From positions 1,488,001 through 1,552,000 of the forward strand of contig OY734803.1 of assembly GCA_963457535.1 (NCBI GenBank): 64,000 nt of DNA. The letters are read 5' to 3'. The DNA comes from JAHRAW01 sp028066695 (GTDB lineage: Bacteria > Pseudomonadota > Gammaproteobacteria > Arenicellales > Poriferihabitantaceae). Made by a program: the position numbers and the translations under genes. The notes beneath the pieces are model-generated. The model was given only the letters and a program-made list of their open reading frames with translations, was not told where the DNA came from and made no database searches. Below are positions 1 through 9,187 of this stretch, one piece after another (within the stretch, counting starts at the first letter, position 1; every line of letters starts with the position of its first letter).

Positions 1-1
1 C

Positions 2-79
2 AAACCGATGCCGGCGGCCGCGCTGTTGAACGGCATGCGCATCACGCGCGGCATGCGTTTTGCTTGCGCGCGCGCATGA
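2..79 (+). CDS. fmt: C-terminal end of methionyl-tRNA formyltransferase (partial)
   Basis: The window opens inside a reading frame that stops at 77-79. Its last 25 residues include KPMPAAALLNGMRI, which resembles the usual end of Fmt, the enzyme that formylates initiator Met-tRNA. The stop overlaps the ATG of rsmB in an ATGA (76-79). The order fmt-rsmB-trkA is common in gammaproteobacteria and supports the call. Only the tail is visible, so the identity rests on this short match plus gene order. Confidence 0.6.
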   Translation, partial: KPMPAAALLNGMRITRGMRFACARA

Positions 80-1401
80 ACATGAACGCGCATCTTGCGG
101 CGGCGCGCGCGGTAATGGAAGTGGTGGACCGCGGCCGCTCATTGGAGGCCGCGCTTGCTACGCAAACGGCCGGGCGGCGCGCCTGGCTGCGCGAAGTGGC
201 GGCCGGCGGCTGCCGCCACTACCACCGTTTTGACGCGATGCTCGCGCAACTGATGAAAACGCCGCTGAAAAGCCGCGACCGCGCCGTGCATTTTTTGCTG
301 GTCAACGCCTGCCACCAAATTGAACACATGCGCGTCCCCGACCACGCCGCGCTCAGCGAAAGCGTGGAAGCGGTCAAGGGCACGCGCTTTGACTGGGCCG
401 GCGGGTTGATCAACGCGGTGCTGCGGAATTTTTTACGCGCGCGCGAGAGTTTGCACGGCGGCCTCGGCGCGGCCGCGCGCGCCGCGTTTCCGGATTGGCT
501 GCACCATGAAATCCGCATGCACTGGCCGGAACAATGCGGCGACATTTTTGCGGCGAGCAATTGCAAGCCGCCGCTGACCCTGCGCGTCAACCGCCTGAAA
601 ACCGGGCGCGACGAATATCTCGGCATGCTCGCGCGCGCCGGCGTCGGCGCCGCGCCGACCGCCGACAGCGCGGTCGGGGTGACGCTGGACGCGCCGCTGC
701 CGGCCGAAGAAATTCCGGGCTTCGCCGCGGGCCTCGCTTCGGTGCAGGACGAGGCGGCGCAACTGGTCGCGCCGGCCGCGGCGCCCGAGTTGCGCGCCGG
801 CGGGCGCGTACTGGACGGCTGCGCCGCGCCCGGCGGCAAAACTTGTTTGTTGCTGGAGGCGCAGCCGCAACTGCGCGTTACCGCGGTGGATTTGCCGGAG
901 CGCATCGGCGCGGTGGAGCAAAACCTCGCGCGCCTCGGACTTTCCGCCGAAGTGGTCGCCGCCGATTTGCGCGAAGACGCGCGCGCCGGCTGGGCGCGCG
1001 GGCGAAGTTTTGACCTGGCGATTGTGGATGCGCCGTGCAGCGGCAGCGGCGTCATCCGCCGCCACCCCGACATCAAGCACCGCCGCCGCGCCGCCGACAT
1101 CGCGCGCTTCGCCGAGCAGCAGTCGCAACTGCTGGCGCGCGCCTGGGAATTGCTCGCCGACGGCGCGTCGCTTTTGTATGTAACCTGCTCCATTCTGCCG
1201 GCCGAAAACGACGCGGTAATCGCCGGATTCGTCGCCGCGCATTCCGCCGCGCGCGCCGAACGGCCGGCCGCGCCGCATGGCATTGAAACCGAATTCGGCG
1301 TGCAGCGCCTGCCCGGCGTGCATGCCGGCGACGGGTTTTATTACTGCCGCCTGAAAAAAACCTCCCCGAAAACCTCCGCGAAAAACTCCGCGCGAAAATG
1401 A
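76..1401 (+). CDS. rsmB: 16S rRNA (cytosine-967-C5)-methyltransferase RsmB
   Basis: RsmB makes m5C967 in 16S rRNA using S-adenosylmethionine. The 441-residue protein has an N-terminal NusB-like RNA-binding part (about 1-130) and a C-terminal Rossmann methyltransferase domain. Visible motifs are the SAM loop DGCAAPGGKT (near 246), the PCSGSG loop (near 318) and the TCS motif carrying the catalytic cysteine (near 370). The start at 76 is chosen because it forms an ATGA overlap with the fmt stop; a TTG at 64 would add four residues. The stop overlaps trkA by four bases. The last 15 residues (Lys/Ser/Thr-rich) extend past the usual family end and come from a simple repeat of CTCCGCGAAAA-like units. 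Confidence 0.95.
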   Translation: MNMNAHLAAARAVMEVVDRGRSLEAALATQTAGRRAWLREVAAGGCRHYHRFDAMLAQLMKTPLKSRDRAVHFLLVNACHQIEHMRVPDHAALSESVEAVKGTRFDWAGGLINAVLRNFLRARESLHGGLGAAARAAFPDWLHHEIRMHWPEQCGDIFAASNCKPPLTLRVNRLKTGRDEYLGMLARAGVGAAPTADSAVGVTLDAPLPAEEIPGFAAGLASVQDEAAQLVAPAAAPELRAGGRVLDGCAAPGGKTCLLLEAQPQLRVTAVDLPERIGAVEQNLARLGLSAEVVAADLREDARAGWARGRSFDLAIVDAPCSGSGVIRRHPDIKHRRRAADIARFAEQQSQLLARAWELLADGASLLYVTCSILPAENDAVIAGFVAAHSAARAERPAAPHGIETEFGVQRLPGVHAGDGFYYCRLKKTSPKTSAKNSARK

Positions 1402-2777
1402 AAATCATCATCCTCGGCGCCGGCAAGGTCGGCGCATCGGCCGCGGAAAGTTTGTCGCGCGAAGAGCACGACATCACGCTGGTGGACCGCGACCCGGGCG
1501 CGCTGAACGCGCTGCAGGACCGGCTGGACATTCGCGTGGTGGAGGGGCACGCCTCGTCGCCGGAGGTGTTGCGCCGCGCCGGCGCGGAGGATGTGGACCT
1601 GATGCTCGCGGTGACCGACAGCGACGAAGTCAACATGATCGCCTGCCAGGTCGCGCACGCGCTGTTCAACACGCCGACCAAGATCGCGCGCGTCCGCTCG
1701 GCCGACTACCTCGCGCATCAGGGGCTGTTTTGCCGCGAGGAAATTCCGATTGATGTGATCATCAGCCCCGAGCAGGTGGTCACCGAGCAAATCCACCGGC
1801 TGATAGAACACCCCGGCGCGCTGCAGGTGATTGATTTCGCCGGCGGAAAAATCCGGCTGGTCGGGCTGCGCGCCTACCACGGCGGCGCACTGGTCGGCCA
1901 CGAATTGCGCGAACTGGAGGACCACCTGCCGACGGTGAACACGCGCGTCGCCGCGATCTACCGCCGCGACAGCGGCATCATCCCGACCGGCAAGACCGTG
2001 ATTGAGCCGGACGACGAGGTGTTCTTCATCGCCGCCGCCGACGACATTCGCCGCGTCATGCAGGAGTTGCGCAGCATAGAGGAGGCCGGGCGGCGCGTGA
2101 TCATCGCCGGCGCCGGCAACATCGGCTTTCGCCTCGCGCAAAAACTGGAGCGCGGCGGTTTCAATGTGAAACTCATAGAGCGCGACGCCGAGCGCGCGCG
2201 CGATGTGTCCGAGCGGCTCGGGGAGACCACCGTGGTGCTGCGCGGCAACGCCGCCGACGAGGAATTGCTGCGCCAGGAAAAAATAGATCAAATGGAATTG
2301 TTCTGCGCGCTGACCGAGGAGGACGAGACCAACATTCTCTCGGCGATGCTCGCCAAGCAACTCGGCGCGCGCCGCACCATGGCGATCGTCAACCGCAGCG
2401 CCTACATTGATCTGATTGAAAGCAATGTGCTGGACATCGCGATTTCGCCGCGCCTCGCCACGGTGAGCGCGCTGCTCTCGCATGTGCGGCGCGGCGATGT
2501 GCAGGCCGCGCATTCGCTGCGGCGCGGCGCGGCCGAGGTGATAGAGGCGGTCGCGCACGGCGACCAGGCCACCTCCAAACTGGTCGGGCGCAGTCTGCGC
2601 GACATTAAATTTCCGTCCGGCGCGTCCATCGGCGCGATCATGCGCGATGACAAAGTGGTGCGCCTCAGCGGCGACTCGGTGATTGAAGAGGGCGACCACC
2701 TGATCATCTTCGTCATTGACAAGCGGCGCATCGCCGACGTGGAAAAGTTGTTTCAGGTGAGCGCGTCTTTTTTCTAA
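1398..2777 (+). CDS. trkA: Trk potassium uptake regulatory subunit TrkA
   Basis: TrkA is the cytoplasmic NAD(H)-binding gating subunit of the Trk K+ transporter. The 459-residue length matches the family (about 458). Two tandem RCK units are visible: a first dinucleotide-binding loop GAGKVGASAA at the N-terminus and a second, GAGNIGFRLA, near residue 234, each followed by a TrkA-C type domain. The ATG overlaps the rsmB stop (ATGA, 1398-1401), and trkH follows after 3 nt, so the three genes are probably co-transcribed. TrkA and TrkH would form one complex at the inner membrane. Confidence 0.96.
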   Translation: MKIIILGAGKVGASAAESLSREEHDITLVDRDPGALNALQDRLDIRVVEGHASSPEVLRRAGAEDVDLMLAVTDSDEVNMIACQVAHALFNTPTKIARVRSADYLAHQGLFCREEIPIDVIISPEQVVTEQIHRLIEHPGALQVIDFAGGKIRLVGLRAYHGGALVGHELRELEDHLPTVNTRVAAIYRRDSGIIPTGKTVIEPDDEVFFIAAADDIRRVMQELRSIEEAGRRVIIAGAGNIGFRLAQKLERGGFNVKLIERDAERARDVSERLGETTVVLRGNAADEELLRQEKIDQMELFCALTEEDETNILSAMLAKQLGARRTMAIVNRSAYIDLIESNVLDIAISPRLATVSALLSHVRRGDVQAAHSLRRGAAEVIEAVAHGDQATSKLVGRSLRDIKFPSGASIGAIMRDDKVVRLSGDSVIEEGDHLIIFVIDKRRIADVEKLFQVSASFF

Positions 2778-2780
2778 ATC

Positions 2781-4232
2781 ATGCGCGACAGCCCGGTCGT
2801 CAAAATCCTCGGCATCCTGCTGATGCTGTTCAGCGTCACGCTGCTTCCGCCGCTCGCGGTTTCGTTCTTCGCCGCGGACGGCGCGGTGTTTCCGTTTGCG
2901 GCCGCGCTCGCCCTCAACCTCGCGCTTGGCGCGGTTTTTTGGCTGCCGTCGCGAAATTGCGCGCGCGAGTTGCGGCTGTCGGACGGCTTCGTGGTGGTGG
3001 TGCTGTTTTGGACGGTGCTGTCGGCGATGGGCGCGGTGCCGCTGTTTTTGTCGCGCGCGCCGGCGCTCGGCGTAGCGGACGCGCTGTTTGAATCCATGTC
3101 GGGGCTGACCACCACCGGCGCGACCATTTTGACCGGCATAGACGAGTTGCCGAAATCCATTTTGTATTACCGCCAGCAACTGCAGTGGCTCGGCGGCATG
3201 GGCATCGTGGTGCTGGCGGTCGCGGTCATGCCGATGCTCGGCGTCGGCGGCATGCAGTTATACCGCGCCGAGACGCCGGGCCCGGTCAAGCACAACAAAC
3301 TCACGCCGCGCATCACCGAAACCGCGAAGGGGCTTTGGTATGTCTATCTGGGGCTGACGCTGGTCTGCGCGGTTTGTTATTACTTCGCCGGCATGAGCGG
3401 GTTTGACGCGGTCGGCCACGCCTTCTCCACCATCGCCATCGGCGGCTTCTCCACCCACGACGCCAGCCTCGCGCATTTTGACAGCAGCGCGGTCAACATC
3501 ACCGCGATGATTTTTATGCTGCTGTCGGGCCTGAATTTCGCGCTGCATTTCGCCGCGCTGCGCTCGCGAAGCATCGCCGCGTATGTGCGCGACCCGGAAG
3601 CGCGCGTGTATTTCGGCGTGCTGCTGGTCGCGGCCGCATTGTGCGCGGGCGCGCTGCTGCATTACCGCGAATACGACCACGCCGGCGAAGCGTTCATGCA
3701 CGGCGCGGTGCAGGCGGTTTCGCTGGCGACCACCACCGGTTTCACCACCGCCGACTTCTCGGTCTGGCCCGCGTTTTTGCCGGTCATGCTGATTCTCGCC
3801 GCGTGCATCGGCGGCTGCGCCGGCTCCACCGCCGGCGGCCTGAAAGTGGTGCGCGTGGTGCTGTTATACAAACAGGGCACGCGCGAAATTTCCAAACTGG
3901 TGCATCCGAGCGCGTTGGTGCCGGTCAAACTCGGCGGCAAACCGGTGGCCGACGATGTCATCAACGCGGTCTGGGGATTTTTCGCGCTTTACGCGCTGAG
4001 TTTTGCGCTGCTGCTTTTGTTGATGCTGGCCGCCGGCGCCGACCAGGTGACCGCGTTTTCGGCGGTCGCCGCCTGCCTCAACAACCTCGGACCGGGACTC
4101 GGCGCGGTCGCCGAAAACTACGCCTCGCTCGGAGACGCCGCCAAAATCATTTTGACTTTCGCCATGCTGCTCGGCCGGCTGGAGTTGTTCACTTTGCTGC
4201 TGCTGTTCACGCCGGTGTTCTGGCGCGGTTAA
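2781..4232 (+). CDS. trkH: Trk potassium uptake membrane subunit TrkH
   Basis: This is the K+-conducting inner-membrane subunit of the Trk system. At 483 residues it has the normal TrkH length and many hydrophobic helices. Four pore-loop segments fit the fourfold pseudo-symmetric TrkH pore: TTTGATI (near 112), IGGFSTHD (near 220), TTTGFTTADF (near 318) and LNNLGPGLG (near 435). It follows trkA by 3 nt. Its stop overlaps the convergent tolC stop by four bases (4229-4232), so there is no room for an intergenic terminator. Confidence 0.95.
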   Translation: MRDSPVVKILGILLMLFSVTLLPPLAVSFFAADGAVFPFAAALALNLALGAVFWLPSRNCARELRLSDGFVVVVLFWTVLSAMGAVPLFLSRAPALGVADALFESMSGLTTTGATILTGIDELPKSILYYRQQLQWLGGMGIVVLAVAVMPMLGVGGMQLYRAETPGPVKHNKLTPRITETAKGLWYVYLGLTLVCAVCYYFAGMSGFDAVGHAFSTIAIGGFSTHDASLAHFDSSAVNITAMIFMLLSGLNFALHFAALRSRSIAAYVRDPEARVYFGVLLVAAALCAGALLHYREYDHAGEAFMHGAVQAVSLATTTGFTTADFSVWPAFLPVMLILAACIGGCAGSTAGGLKVVRVVLLYKQGTREISKLVHPSALVPVKLGGKPVADDVINAVWGFFALYALSFALLLLLMLAAGADQVTAFSAVAACLNNLGPGLGAVAENYASLGDAAKIILTFAMLLGRLELFTLLLLFTPVFWRG

Positions 4233-5560
4233 CTCTGCAGCCAGCCGTTGATGCGCTGCAGGTCGTCCTCGTCCAAATCGCCGGCGGCTTTCTCCAGCCG
4301 CAACAGCGACAAAATAAAATCGTAGCGCGCGCGCAGGTGCTCGGTGCGCGCGCTTGACTGGTCGCGCTGCGCGTCCAGCACATCAATGTTGGTGGTCAGC
4401 CCGGCGCGAAATCCCTCCTCCTTCGCCTGCAGCGCGCTCGCCCCGGCGCGCACCGCCTCGGACAGCGCGCGCACCTGGCTCAGACTGCTTTCCGCGGTCA
4501 GATAGGCCGAGGCCGCGTCCGATTCCACGCGGCGGCGCGTGTCCTCGCGCGTCTGCAGCGCGGCGTTGTGCTGCAGCGCGGCCTGCTTGCTCTTGCCGCG
4601 AAGCGCGCCGCTTTGAAACAGCGACCAGTCCAGCGTCGCCCTGACCGAGGTGGATTCGTCCACGCCCATGTCGCCGACCGAGTCAATTTGCCGCGTGCTG
4701 GCGTCAAGGGTGACTTTCGGCCAGGCCGCGGCATACACCTGCTTGATGTCGGCGGCCGCGATTTTCACGCCGAAATCGGCCGCCTTCAATTCCAGATTGT
4801 TGGCGAGCGCGGCCTCCACCCAGGCCTCGGGCGTGTCCGGCGACGGCGTCGCCAGCGGCGCGTCCTCGCCGAGCGGCGTGAGCGCGCTCGGCGTGTAGCC
4901 GATGATTTTTTTCAGCGACTGCTCGGCGTTGGAGATGGCGTTTTCGGCGCGAATTTCATCCACCACCGCCTGCTGGTAGCGCGCCTCGGCGTCAAACAAA
5001 TCGGTGCGCGTGCCGAGCCCGACTTCCAACCGCTGAGAGGCGAGGTCGCGCTGCCGCCCGATGGCGAGCGTCGCGGCGCGCGCCACGCTCTGGCTGTCGC
5101 GCGCCGCGAGCAATTCAAAATAACTCTCGGAGACGCGCAAAATCAAATCGTCCTGCGCCTGGTCAAAGACGACTTTGGCGTTGCCGGCGCGCAGCCGCGC
5201 GCGGTTCACTTCCAGCGACAGCGAGCGGTCAAACAGCGGCATCTTCGCGCTCAGCGTGATTTGGTTGTCGCGCGAATGCTCCACCGTGGCCGCGTTGCCG
5301 GCGCGCGCGCGGGTTTCGTCGCGAACGCGCCCGCCGGCGCCGGCCGCGCTGACCGCCGGCAGCAATGCCGAGCGCGCCAGCGGCACATCCAGTTGCGCGC
5401 CCTCGTATTGGTAGCGCGCGGCGTGGTAGGCGGCGTCGCGCGACAGCGCGATTTGGTAGATGTCCCACAAATCGGCCGCGCCGCCCGCGCCGGGCGCGAG
5501 CAGCAACGCGGCGAGCGCGGCGCGCGCCACACACACGAAATGGCGCCGATTAAAACTCAA
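4229..5560 (-). CDS. tolC: TolC family outer membrane channel protein
   Basis: TolC-type proteins form the trimeric outer-membrane/periplasmic channel of type I secretion and multidrug efflux. The 443-residue product has a Sec signal peptide (hydrophobic core ALAALLLAPGAGGA) and then two outer-membrane efflux repeats with long helical segments. The start is a TTG at 5558-5560: AGGAG lies 6 nt upstream, and the TTG overlaps the end of the preceding pcm-like gene. The longer open frame to 5902 only shadows that gene. A tolC beside a pcm-like gene is seen in other gammaproteobacteria. No inner-membrane or adaptor partner is encoded nearby. Confidence 0.9.
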   Translation of the reverse strand: MSFNRRHFVCVARAALAALLLAPGAGGAADLWDIYQIALSRDAAYHAARYQYEGAQLDVPLARSALLPAVSAAGAGGRVRDETRARAGNAATVEHSRDNQITLSAKMPLFDRSLSLEVNRARLRAGNAKVVFDQAQDDLILRVSESYFELLAARDSQSVARAATLAIGRQRDLASQRLEVGLGTRTDLFDAEARYQQAVVDEIRAENAISNAEQSLKKIIGYTPSALTPLGEDAPLATPSPDTPEAWVEAALANNLELKAADFGVKIAAADIKQVYAAAWPKVTLDASTRQIDSVGDMGVDESTSVRATLDWSLFQSGALRGKSKQAALQHNAALQTREDTRRRVESDAASAYLTAESSLSQVRALSEAVRAGASALQAKEEGFRAGLTTNIDVLDAQRDQSSARTEHLRARYDFILSLLRLEKAAGDLDEDDLQRINGWLQS

Positions 5561-6218
5561 ACTTCTGCTCCTGCCGCGCCCGCCGAAAACGCGGCGCGAC
5601 CGTTTCAAACAGCGACTCGCGCACAATGCGCCCGTCTTCATGCTTATGCAGGCGCACCGCCTCCATCGCCGGAAGTTCGCCTTCAACGCCGACCAGACGC
5701 CCGCCGGCGGCGAGCGCGCGCGTCCACTCCTCGCCGATTTTCGGCAGCGAGCGCGCCAGCGCGATCGCGTCAAATTCGCCGTCGCCGCCCCAGCCGGCAT
5801 GCGCGTCGCCGCTTTCCAGCGTGACATTTTTTGCGCCGGCGCGCCGCAGATTTTTCCGCGCGAATTCCAAAAGGCGCTCGTCCTCTTCCACCACATGCAC
5901 ATGCGCGCACACTTCGGCGAGCAGCGCGGCGAGGTAGCCGCCGCCGGCGCCGGCGAGCAGAGCGCGCTCGCCGCCGCGCAATTTCAATTCTTCCATCATG
6001 CGCGCGTCCACTTTCGGCTCGGGCATCATCTCGCCGTTTCCGAGCGGAATTTGCGCGTCGGCAAACGCCAGGTCGCGGTGTTTTTCCGGCACGAATTCCT
6101 CGCGCCGCACCCGCCGCAGCGCGCCGAGCGTGCGCTCGGTGAGCACATTCCACGGGCGGATTTGCCGCGCGATCATGTCGTCGCGGGCGGTTTCAGAGTC
6201 CATGATGGGATTGGCCAT
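5550..6218 (-). CDS. Protein-L-isoaspartate O-methyltransferase-like protein
   Basis: The 222-residue product has the layout of the Pcm family: an N-terminal segment (MIARQIRPWNV, FVPEKHRDLAFAD) followed by a SAM-binding fold. Its glycine loop reads AGAGGGYLAALLA where canonical enzymes have a GTGSGYQ-type loop, so the active site is diverged. True repair of isoaspartate is therefore uncertain, and tolC-linked Pcm-like proteins are often non-canonical. ATG 6218 is preferred; ATG 6203 is an alternative and neither has a clear ribosome site. A -10-like TATAAT lies on this strand at 6259-6264. tolC overlaps its end and is probably co-transcribed. Confidence 0.75.
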   Translation of the reverse strand: MANPIMDSETARDDMIARQIRPWNVLTERTLGALRRVRREEFVPEKHRDLAFADAQIPLGNGEMMPEPKVDARMMEELKLRGGERALLAGAGGGYLAALLAEVCAHVHVVEEDERLLEFARKNLRRAGAKNVTLESGDAHAGWGGDGEFDAIALARSLPKIGEEWTRALAAGGRLVGVEGELPAMEAVRLHKHEDGRIVRESLFETVAPRFRRARQEQKFEF

Positions 6219-6309
6219 AATGGGATTGGGGGCGGGGGGAGTTGACCGATAATGGAAAATTATACACGCGCCGCGCTGGCGGCGGCGTGCCGGCACGCGA
6301 AATTCGCTA

Positions 6310-6315
6310 CAATCG
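6310..6315 (+). promoter_or_regulatory. Candidate -10 element TACAAT
   Basis: TACAAT lies 31 nt before the ATG of the small gene at 6347. The 11-mer TTCGCTACAAT around it recurs before tatA (19806-19816), which suggests a shared promoter style. I see no clear -35 hexamer. Confidence 0.35.
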
Positions 6316-6346
6316 CCGCCCGCCCATTGACGCCCCCGCCCCGACC

Positions 6347-6598
6347 ATGATGGATGTAGACCTGCGCGAAAAAACCGAACTCGGCGACATCTACAACCTG
6401 CCGGGCGAGGGTTTCGTGGTGGAGTTGCGGCAGGGCGGCACCACCCACCTGTTTGACCGGCAGGGGCTGCAGCACCGCATTTTGGAGAAGCGGCGGCAAA
6501 ATCTGGACGCGGCGGTGGAGGAGGCCGCGCTGGTGCGCATCAATCATTTTTCGCCGATGGAGCCGGCGGTCCCCGCCGATTCGGGCGAAAAACGGTGA
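6347..6598 (+). CDS. Small conserved-looking protein of unknown function
   Basis: I do not recognise this 83-residue protein. It starts MMDVDLREKTEL and is mostly polar and acidic, with a segment LVRINHFSPMEP near the end. It has no signal peptide or membrane helix. Its GTGA stop/start overlap with the phosphopantetheinyl transferase gene downstream, and a candidate TACAAT promoter in front, mark it as the first gene of a short operon. That context links it to the transferase, but no function can be assigned. Confidence 0.6.
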   Translation: MMDVDLREKTELGDIYNLPGEGFVVELRQGGTTHLFDRQGLQHRILEKRRQNLDAAVEEAALVRINHFSPMEPAVPADSGEKR

Positions 6599-7377
6599 GC
6601 CCGGCGGCGCTCGCGCCGAAGTGGGAGGCGCATGCGGCCGAGCGCATCGCGCTGCAACCCGGCAGCATTCACCTGTGGGCCGCAGAGACCGCGCGGCTGC
6701 AGTCGGCCGAACCGCTTCTGAGCGCGGAAGAGCGCGCTTCGCTCGCGCGGCAGCGCGCGCCGGCGCGCCGCGCGATGGCGCTCGGCGGCCGCGCCGGGCT
6801 GCGCATGCTGCTGCGCGCCTACACCGGCATCGCCAACCGCGAGTTGCGCTTTCGCGCCGGCGCGCGCGGCAAGCCGATGCTGGACAACCATTTGGACGGC
6901 GGCGAACTGTGCTTCAACTATTCGCTGTCGGGCGGGCGCGCGCTGTTCGCGTTCGCCTGGAACCGGCAACTCGGCGTGGATTTGGAAGTCGCGCCGCGCC
7001 GCATCGCCGCCGAGCAACTTGCGCGGCGCAAACTCGGCGCGGAAGAGCGGCGCGCGTGGCGCGCGTTTCCGCCGCGCGAGCGCGACGCGGCGATGCTCGC
7101 CTGCTGGACGCGCAAGGAGGCCTACGGCAAGGCGCTCGGCGTCGGCATTCGCTATTTTTTGCACCGCGCGCCGGTGTGCGCGCATCTGGATTCGCCGGCG
7201 TGGAGTTGCGGCGTGCGCGGGCAATTTGCGCCAAGCGAAGACGCGCGCGTCCTGCACGGGCTGCAAATTGCCACGCCGTTCGCCGCCGCGGCCGCGCTGG
7301 TGTATGACGGAGACGCGCTGGCGGACGATGATGGCGGCGCGTCTCTGCAATGCCGATTGTTGCGCTCAACAAAATGA
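6595..7377 (+). CDS. 4'-phosphopantetheinyl transferase superfamily protein (Sfp type)
   Basis: Enzymes of this family move the phosphopantetheine arm of CoA onto a serine of carrier proteins. The 260-residue length and fold fit the Sfp/Gsp group. The first metal-binding motif appears as GVDLEVAP (near 123), and the second, WTRKEAYGKALG (near 172), matches WxxKEAxxKxxG. An N-terminal stretch RGKPMLDNH corresponds to the P1b region. The GTG start overlaps the stop of the small upstream gene, and the stop overlaps the aminotransferase start (ATGA, 7374-7377). No polyketide or peptide synthetase lies in the window, so the partner carrier protein is unknown. Confidence 0.85.
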   Translation: MSPAALAPKWEAHAAERIALQPGSIHLWAAETARLQSAEPLLSAEERASLARQRAPARRAMALGGRAGLRMLLRAYTGIANRELRFRAGARGKPMLDNHLDGGELCFNYSLSGGRALFAFAWNRQLGVDLEVAPRRIAAEQLARRKLGAEERRAWRAFPPRERDAAMLACWTRKEAYGKALGVGIRYFLHRAPVCAHLDSPAWSCGVRGQFAPSEDARVLHGLQIATPFAAAAALVYDGDALADDDGGASLQCRLLRSTK

Positions 7378-8531
7378 AAAACACGGACAAAACCGCCGCG
7401 ATGAAATTCATAGACCTGCACGCCCAGTTCGCGCGCATTGAAGACGACATTCGCGCCGCGATAGACCGCGTGCTGCAACACGGGCAATTCATCATGGGGC
7501 CCGAGGTGTTTGAACTGGAGCGCGAGTTGGCCGAATATTGCGGAGTCGCGCACGCGGTCAGCGCGGCGAGCGGCACCGACGCGCTGTTGATCGCGCTGAT
7601 GGCGCGCGGCGTCGGGCGCGGAGACGCGGTCATCGTGCCGCCGTTCACTTTTGTCGCCACCGCCGAGGTGGTGCAGTTGCTCGGCGCGACCGCGGTGTTC
7701 GCCGATGTGGACGCCGACACCTTTAACTTGGACCCGCAAAAACTCCATGACGCGGCCGCGCGCGTGCGCCGCGAGGGAAAACTCAAATTGCGCGGCGTCA
7801 TTCCGGTGGATTTGTTCGGGCTGCCGGCCGACTACGATGCGATTGCGCCCATCGCAAAAGAGTTCGGTTTGTTCGTGCTGTCCGACGCCGCGCAGAGTTT
7901 CGGCGGCGCGCGCGGCGGGGTGCGCGCCGGCGCGTTCGGCGATGCCGCCGCGACCAGTTTTTTCCCGGCGAAACCGCTCGGCGCCTACGGCGACGGCGGC
8001 GCGCTGTTCACCGATGACGATGACCAGGCCGAACTGGCGCGCTCCATCCGCGTTCACGGCATGGGCGAAGACCGCTACGACAACATTCGCACCGGCGTCA
8101 CCGGCCGCCTGGACACCATGCAGGCCGCGGTGCTGCGCTGCAAGTTGCGCGTGTTTGACGGCGAACTCGCCGCGCGCCGCCGCATCGCCGCGCGCTACAC
8201 GCGCGAGTTGGAGGGCGCGGTAAAAACGCCGCGCATTCCCGAAGGCGCGCAAAGCGCCTGGGCGCAATACACATTACGCTCATCGGTGCGCGACGAAATC
8301 TGCGAAAAGTTGCGCGCGCGCGGCATCCCGACCGCGCTGTATTACCCGCGCCCGCTGCACCGCCAGTTGGCGTTCGCAAGCGCCGAAGGCGCCGGCGCCG
8401 AAATGCCGGTCTCCGAACAACTTGCGCGCGAGGTTTTCAGTCTGCCGATGCATCCGTATCTTTCCGAGGATGCGCAGGGGGAAATTATCGCGGCGGTAAA
8501 AGACGCGGCCGAGTCGGCGCGGGCGGCTTGA
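7374..8531 (+). CDS. wbpE: DegT/DnrJ/EryC1 aminotransferase, WbpE/WlbC-like
   Basis: PLP-dependent sugar aminotransferase. WbpE-type enzymes turn UDP-3-keto-N-acetylglucosaminuronate into the 3-amino sugar for O-antigen synthesis. Family features are MKFIDLHAQ near the start, AASGTDALLIAL (PLP phosphate site), SDAAQSFGG (PLP-ring aspartate), and SFFPAKPLGAYGDGGA with the Schiff-base lysine. The ending VFSLPMHPYLSEDAQ also closely resembles WbpE. I use ATG 7374, which overlaps the previous stop; ATG 7401 (MKFIDL) is an equally good start. The other genes of such a sugar pathway are not in the window, so the exact substrate is inferred. Confidence 0.85.
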   Translation: MKNTDKTAAMKFIDLHAQFARIEDDIRAAIDRVLQHGQFIMGPEVFELERELAEYCGVAHAVSAASGTDALLIALMARGVGRGDAVIVPPFTFVATAEVVQLLGATAVFADVDADTFNLDPQKLHDAAARVRREGKLKLRGVIPVDLFGLPADYDAIAPIAKEFGLFVLSDAAQSFGGARGGVRAGAFGDAAATSFFPAKPLGAYGDGGALFTDDDDQAELARSIRVHGMGEDRYDNIRTGVTGRLDTMQAAVLRCKLRVFDGELAARRRIAARYTRELEGAVKTPRIPEGAQSAWAQYTLRSSVRDEICEKLRARGIPTALYYPRPLHRQLAFASAEGAGAEMPVSEQLAREVFSLPMHPYLSEDAQGEIIAAVKDAAESARAA

Positions 8532-8548
8532 GTGCGGGCGAACAAAAA

Positions 8549-9124
8549 ATGAATGAAGAAATGCATGAAGAGCGGGGCGGCGAGATCGGACCGGACGATG
8601 TCGGCGCGCAAGTTGAATACGAATACGCTGGGTTTTGGGTTCGCGTGAGCGCAACTGTCATCGACATGTTGCTGCTGGTGTTGCTCATGGCGGCGATATT
8701 TTTGGTGAGCAAACCGCTGTTGCGGGCGCAGATGGAAGTATTGTGGTCCATCAATACCCCGATTGAGCGCATGAAGGAAATTGCCTATTTGCAGGGTTAT
8801 TGGCTGGGCCGGGTGTTGCCGCCCGTGCTGACCATTTTGTTTTGGTTTTACCGTCAGGCCACGCCCGGCAAAATGGCAATGCGCTTGAAAATTGTCGATG
8901 CTGATAGTGGCGGCAAACTGTCGTTCAAGCAATGCATTGGCCGGTACTGCGCCTATTTCCTGTCGTTTTTGTTCTTTTTCCTCGGTGTGCTGTGGGTTGT
9001 TTTCGATGAGCGCAAACAAGGCTGGCATGACAAACTCGCCGGAACGCTGGTGGTAAGGATGCCGCGCCGCACGGTGCGATTTTCAGTGCCGTCATCCGTT
9101 GGACTCCACGGAGGCAACAAGTGA
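8549..9124 (+). CDS. RDD family membrane protein, copy 1
   Basis: This 191-residue protein has an N-terminal acidic stretch and then an RDD domain. The domain contains the signature EYAGFWVRVSA with an aspartate in helix 1 (VIDMLLL), a conserved YRQATPGKMAM segment, and a C-terminal KQGWHDKLAGT. About three to four membrane helices are visible. RDD proteins are inner-membrane proteins; some have been linked to Na+/H+ exchange, but most are uncharacterised. ATG 8549 is used; a TTG at 8528 would overlap the preceding stop. A close paralogue follows at 9188. Confidence 0.8.
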   Translation: MNEEMHEERGGEIGPDDVGAQVEYEYAGFWVRVSATVIDMLLLVLLMAAIFLVSKPLLRAQMEVLWSINTPIERMKEIAYLQGYWLGRVLPPVLTILFWFYRQATPGKMAMRLKIVDADSGGKLSFKQCIGRYCAYFLSFLFFFLGVLWVVFDERKQGWHDKLAGTLVVRMPRRTVRFSVPSSVGLHGGNK

Positions 9125-9148
9125 TGTGCGACGCTTTACTTTAAATGT

Positions 9149-9154
9149 TATACT
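9149..9154 (+). promoter_or_regulatory. Candidate -10 element TATACT for RDD copy 2
   Basis: TATACT sits 33 nt before the ATG at 9188 in a locally AT-rich spacer between the two RDD genes. No convincing -35 hexamer is seen. Confidence 0.35.
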
Positions 9155-9187
9155 GGTCAATCTACCAATAATACCGAGGCTAAATCG

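Noticed and set aside
1341..3179. 612-residue minus-strand frame opposite trkA and trkH
   Set aside because: Shadow frame, rich in His, Arg, Gln and Ala with no motif; trkA and trkH on the other strand are unmistakable.
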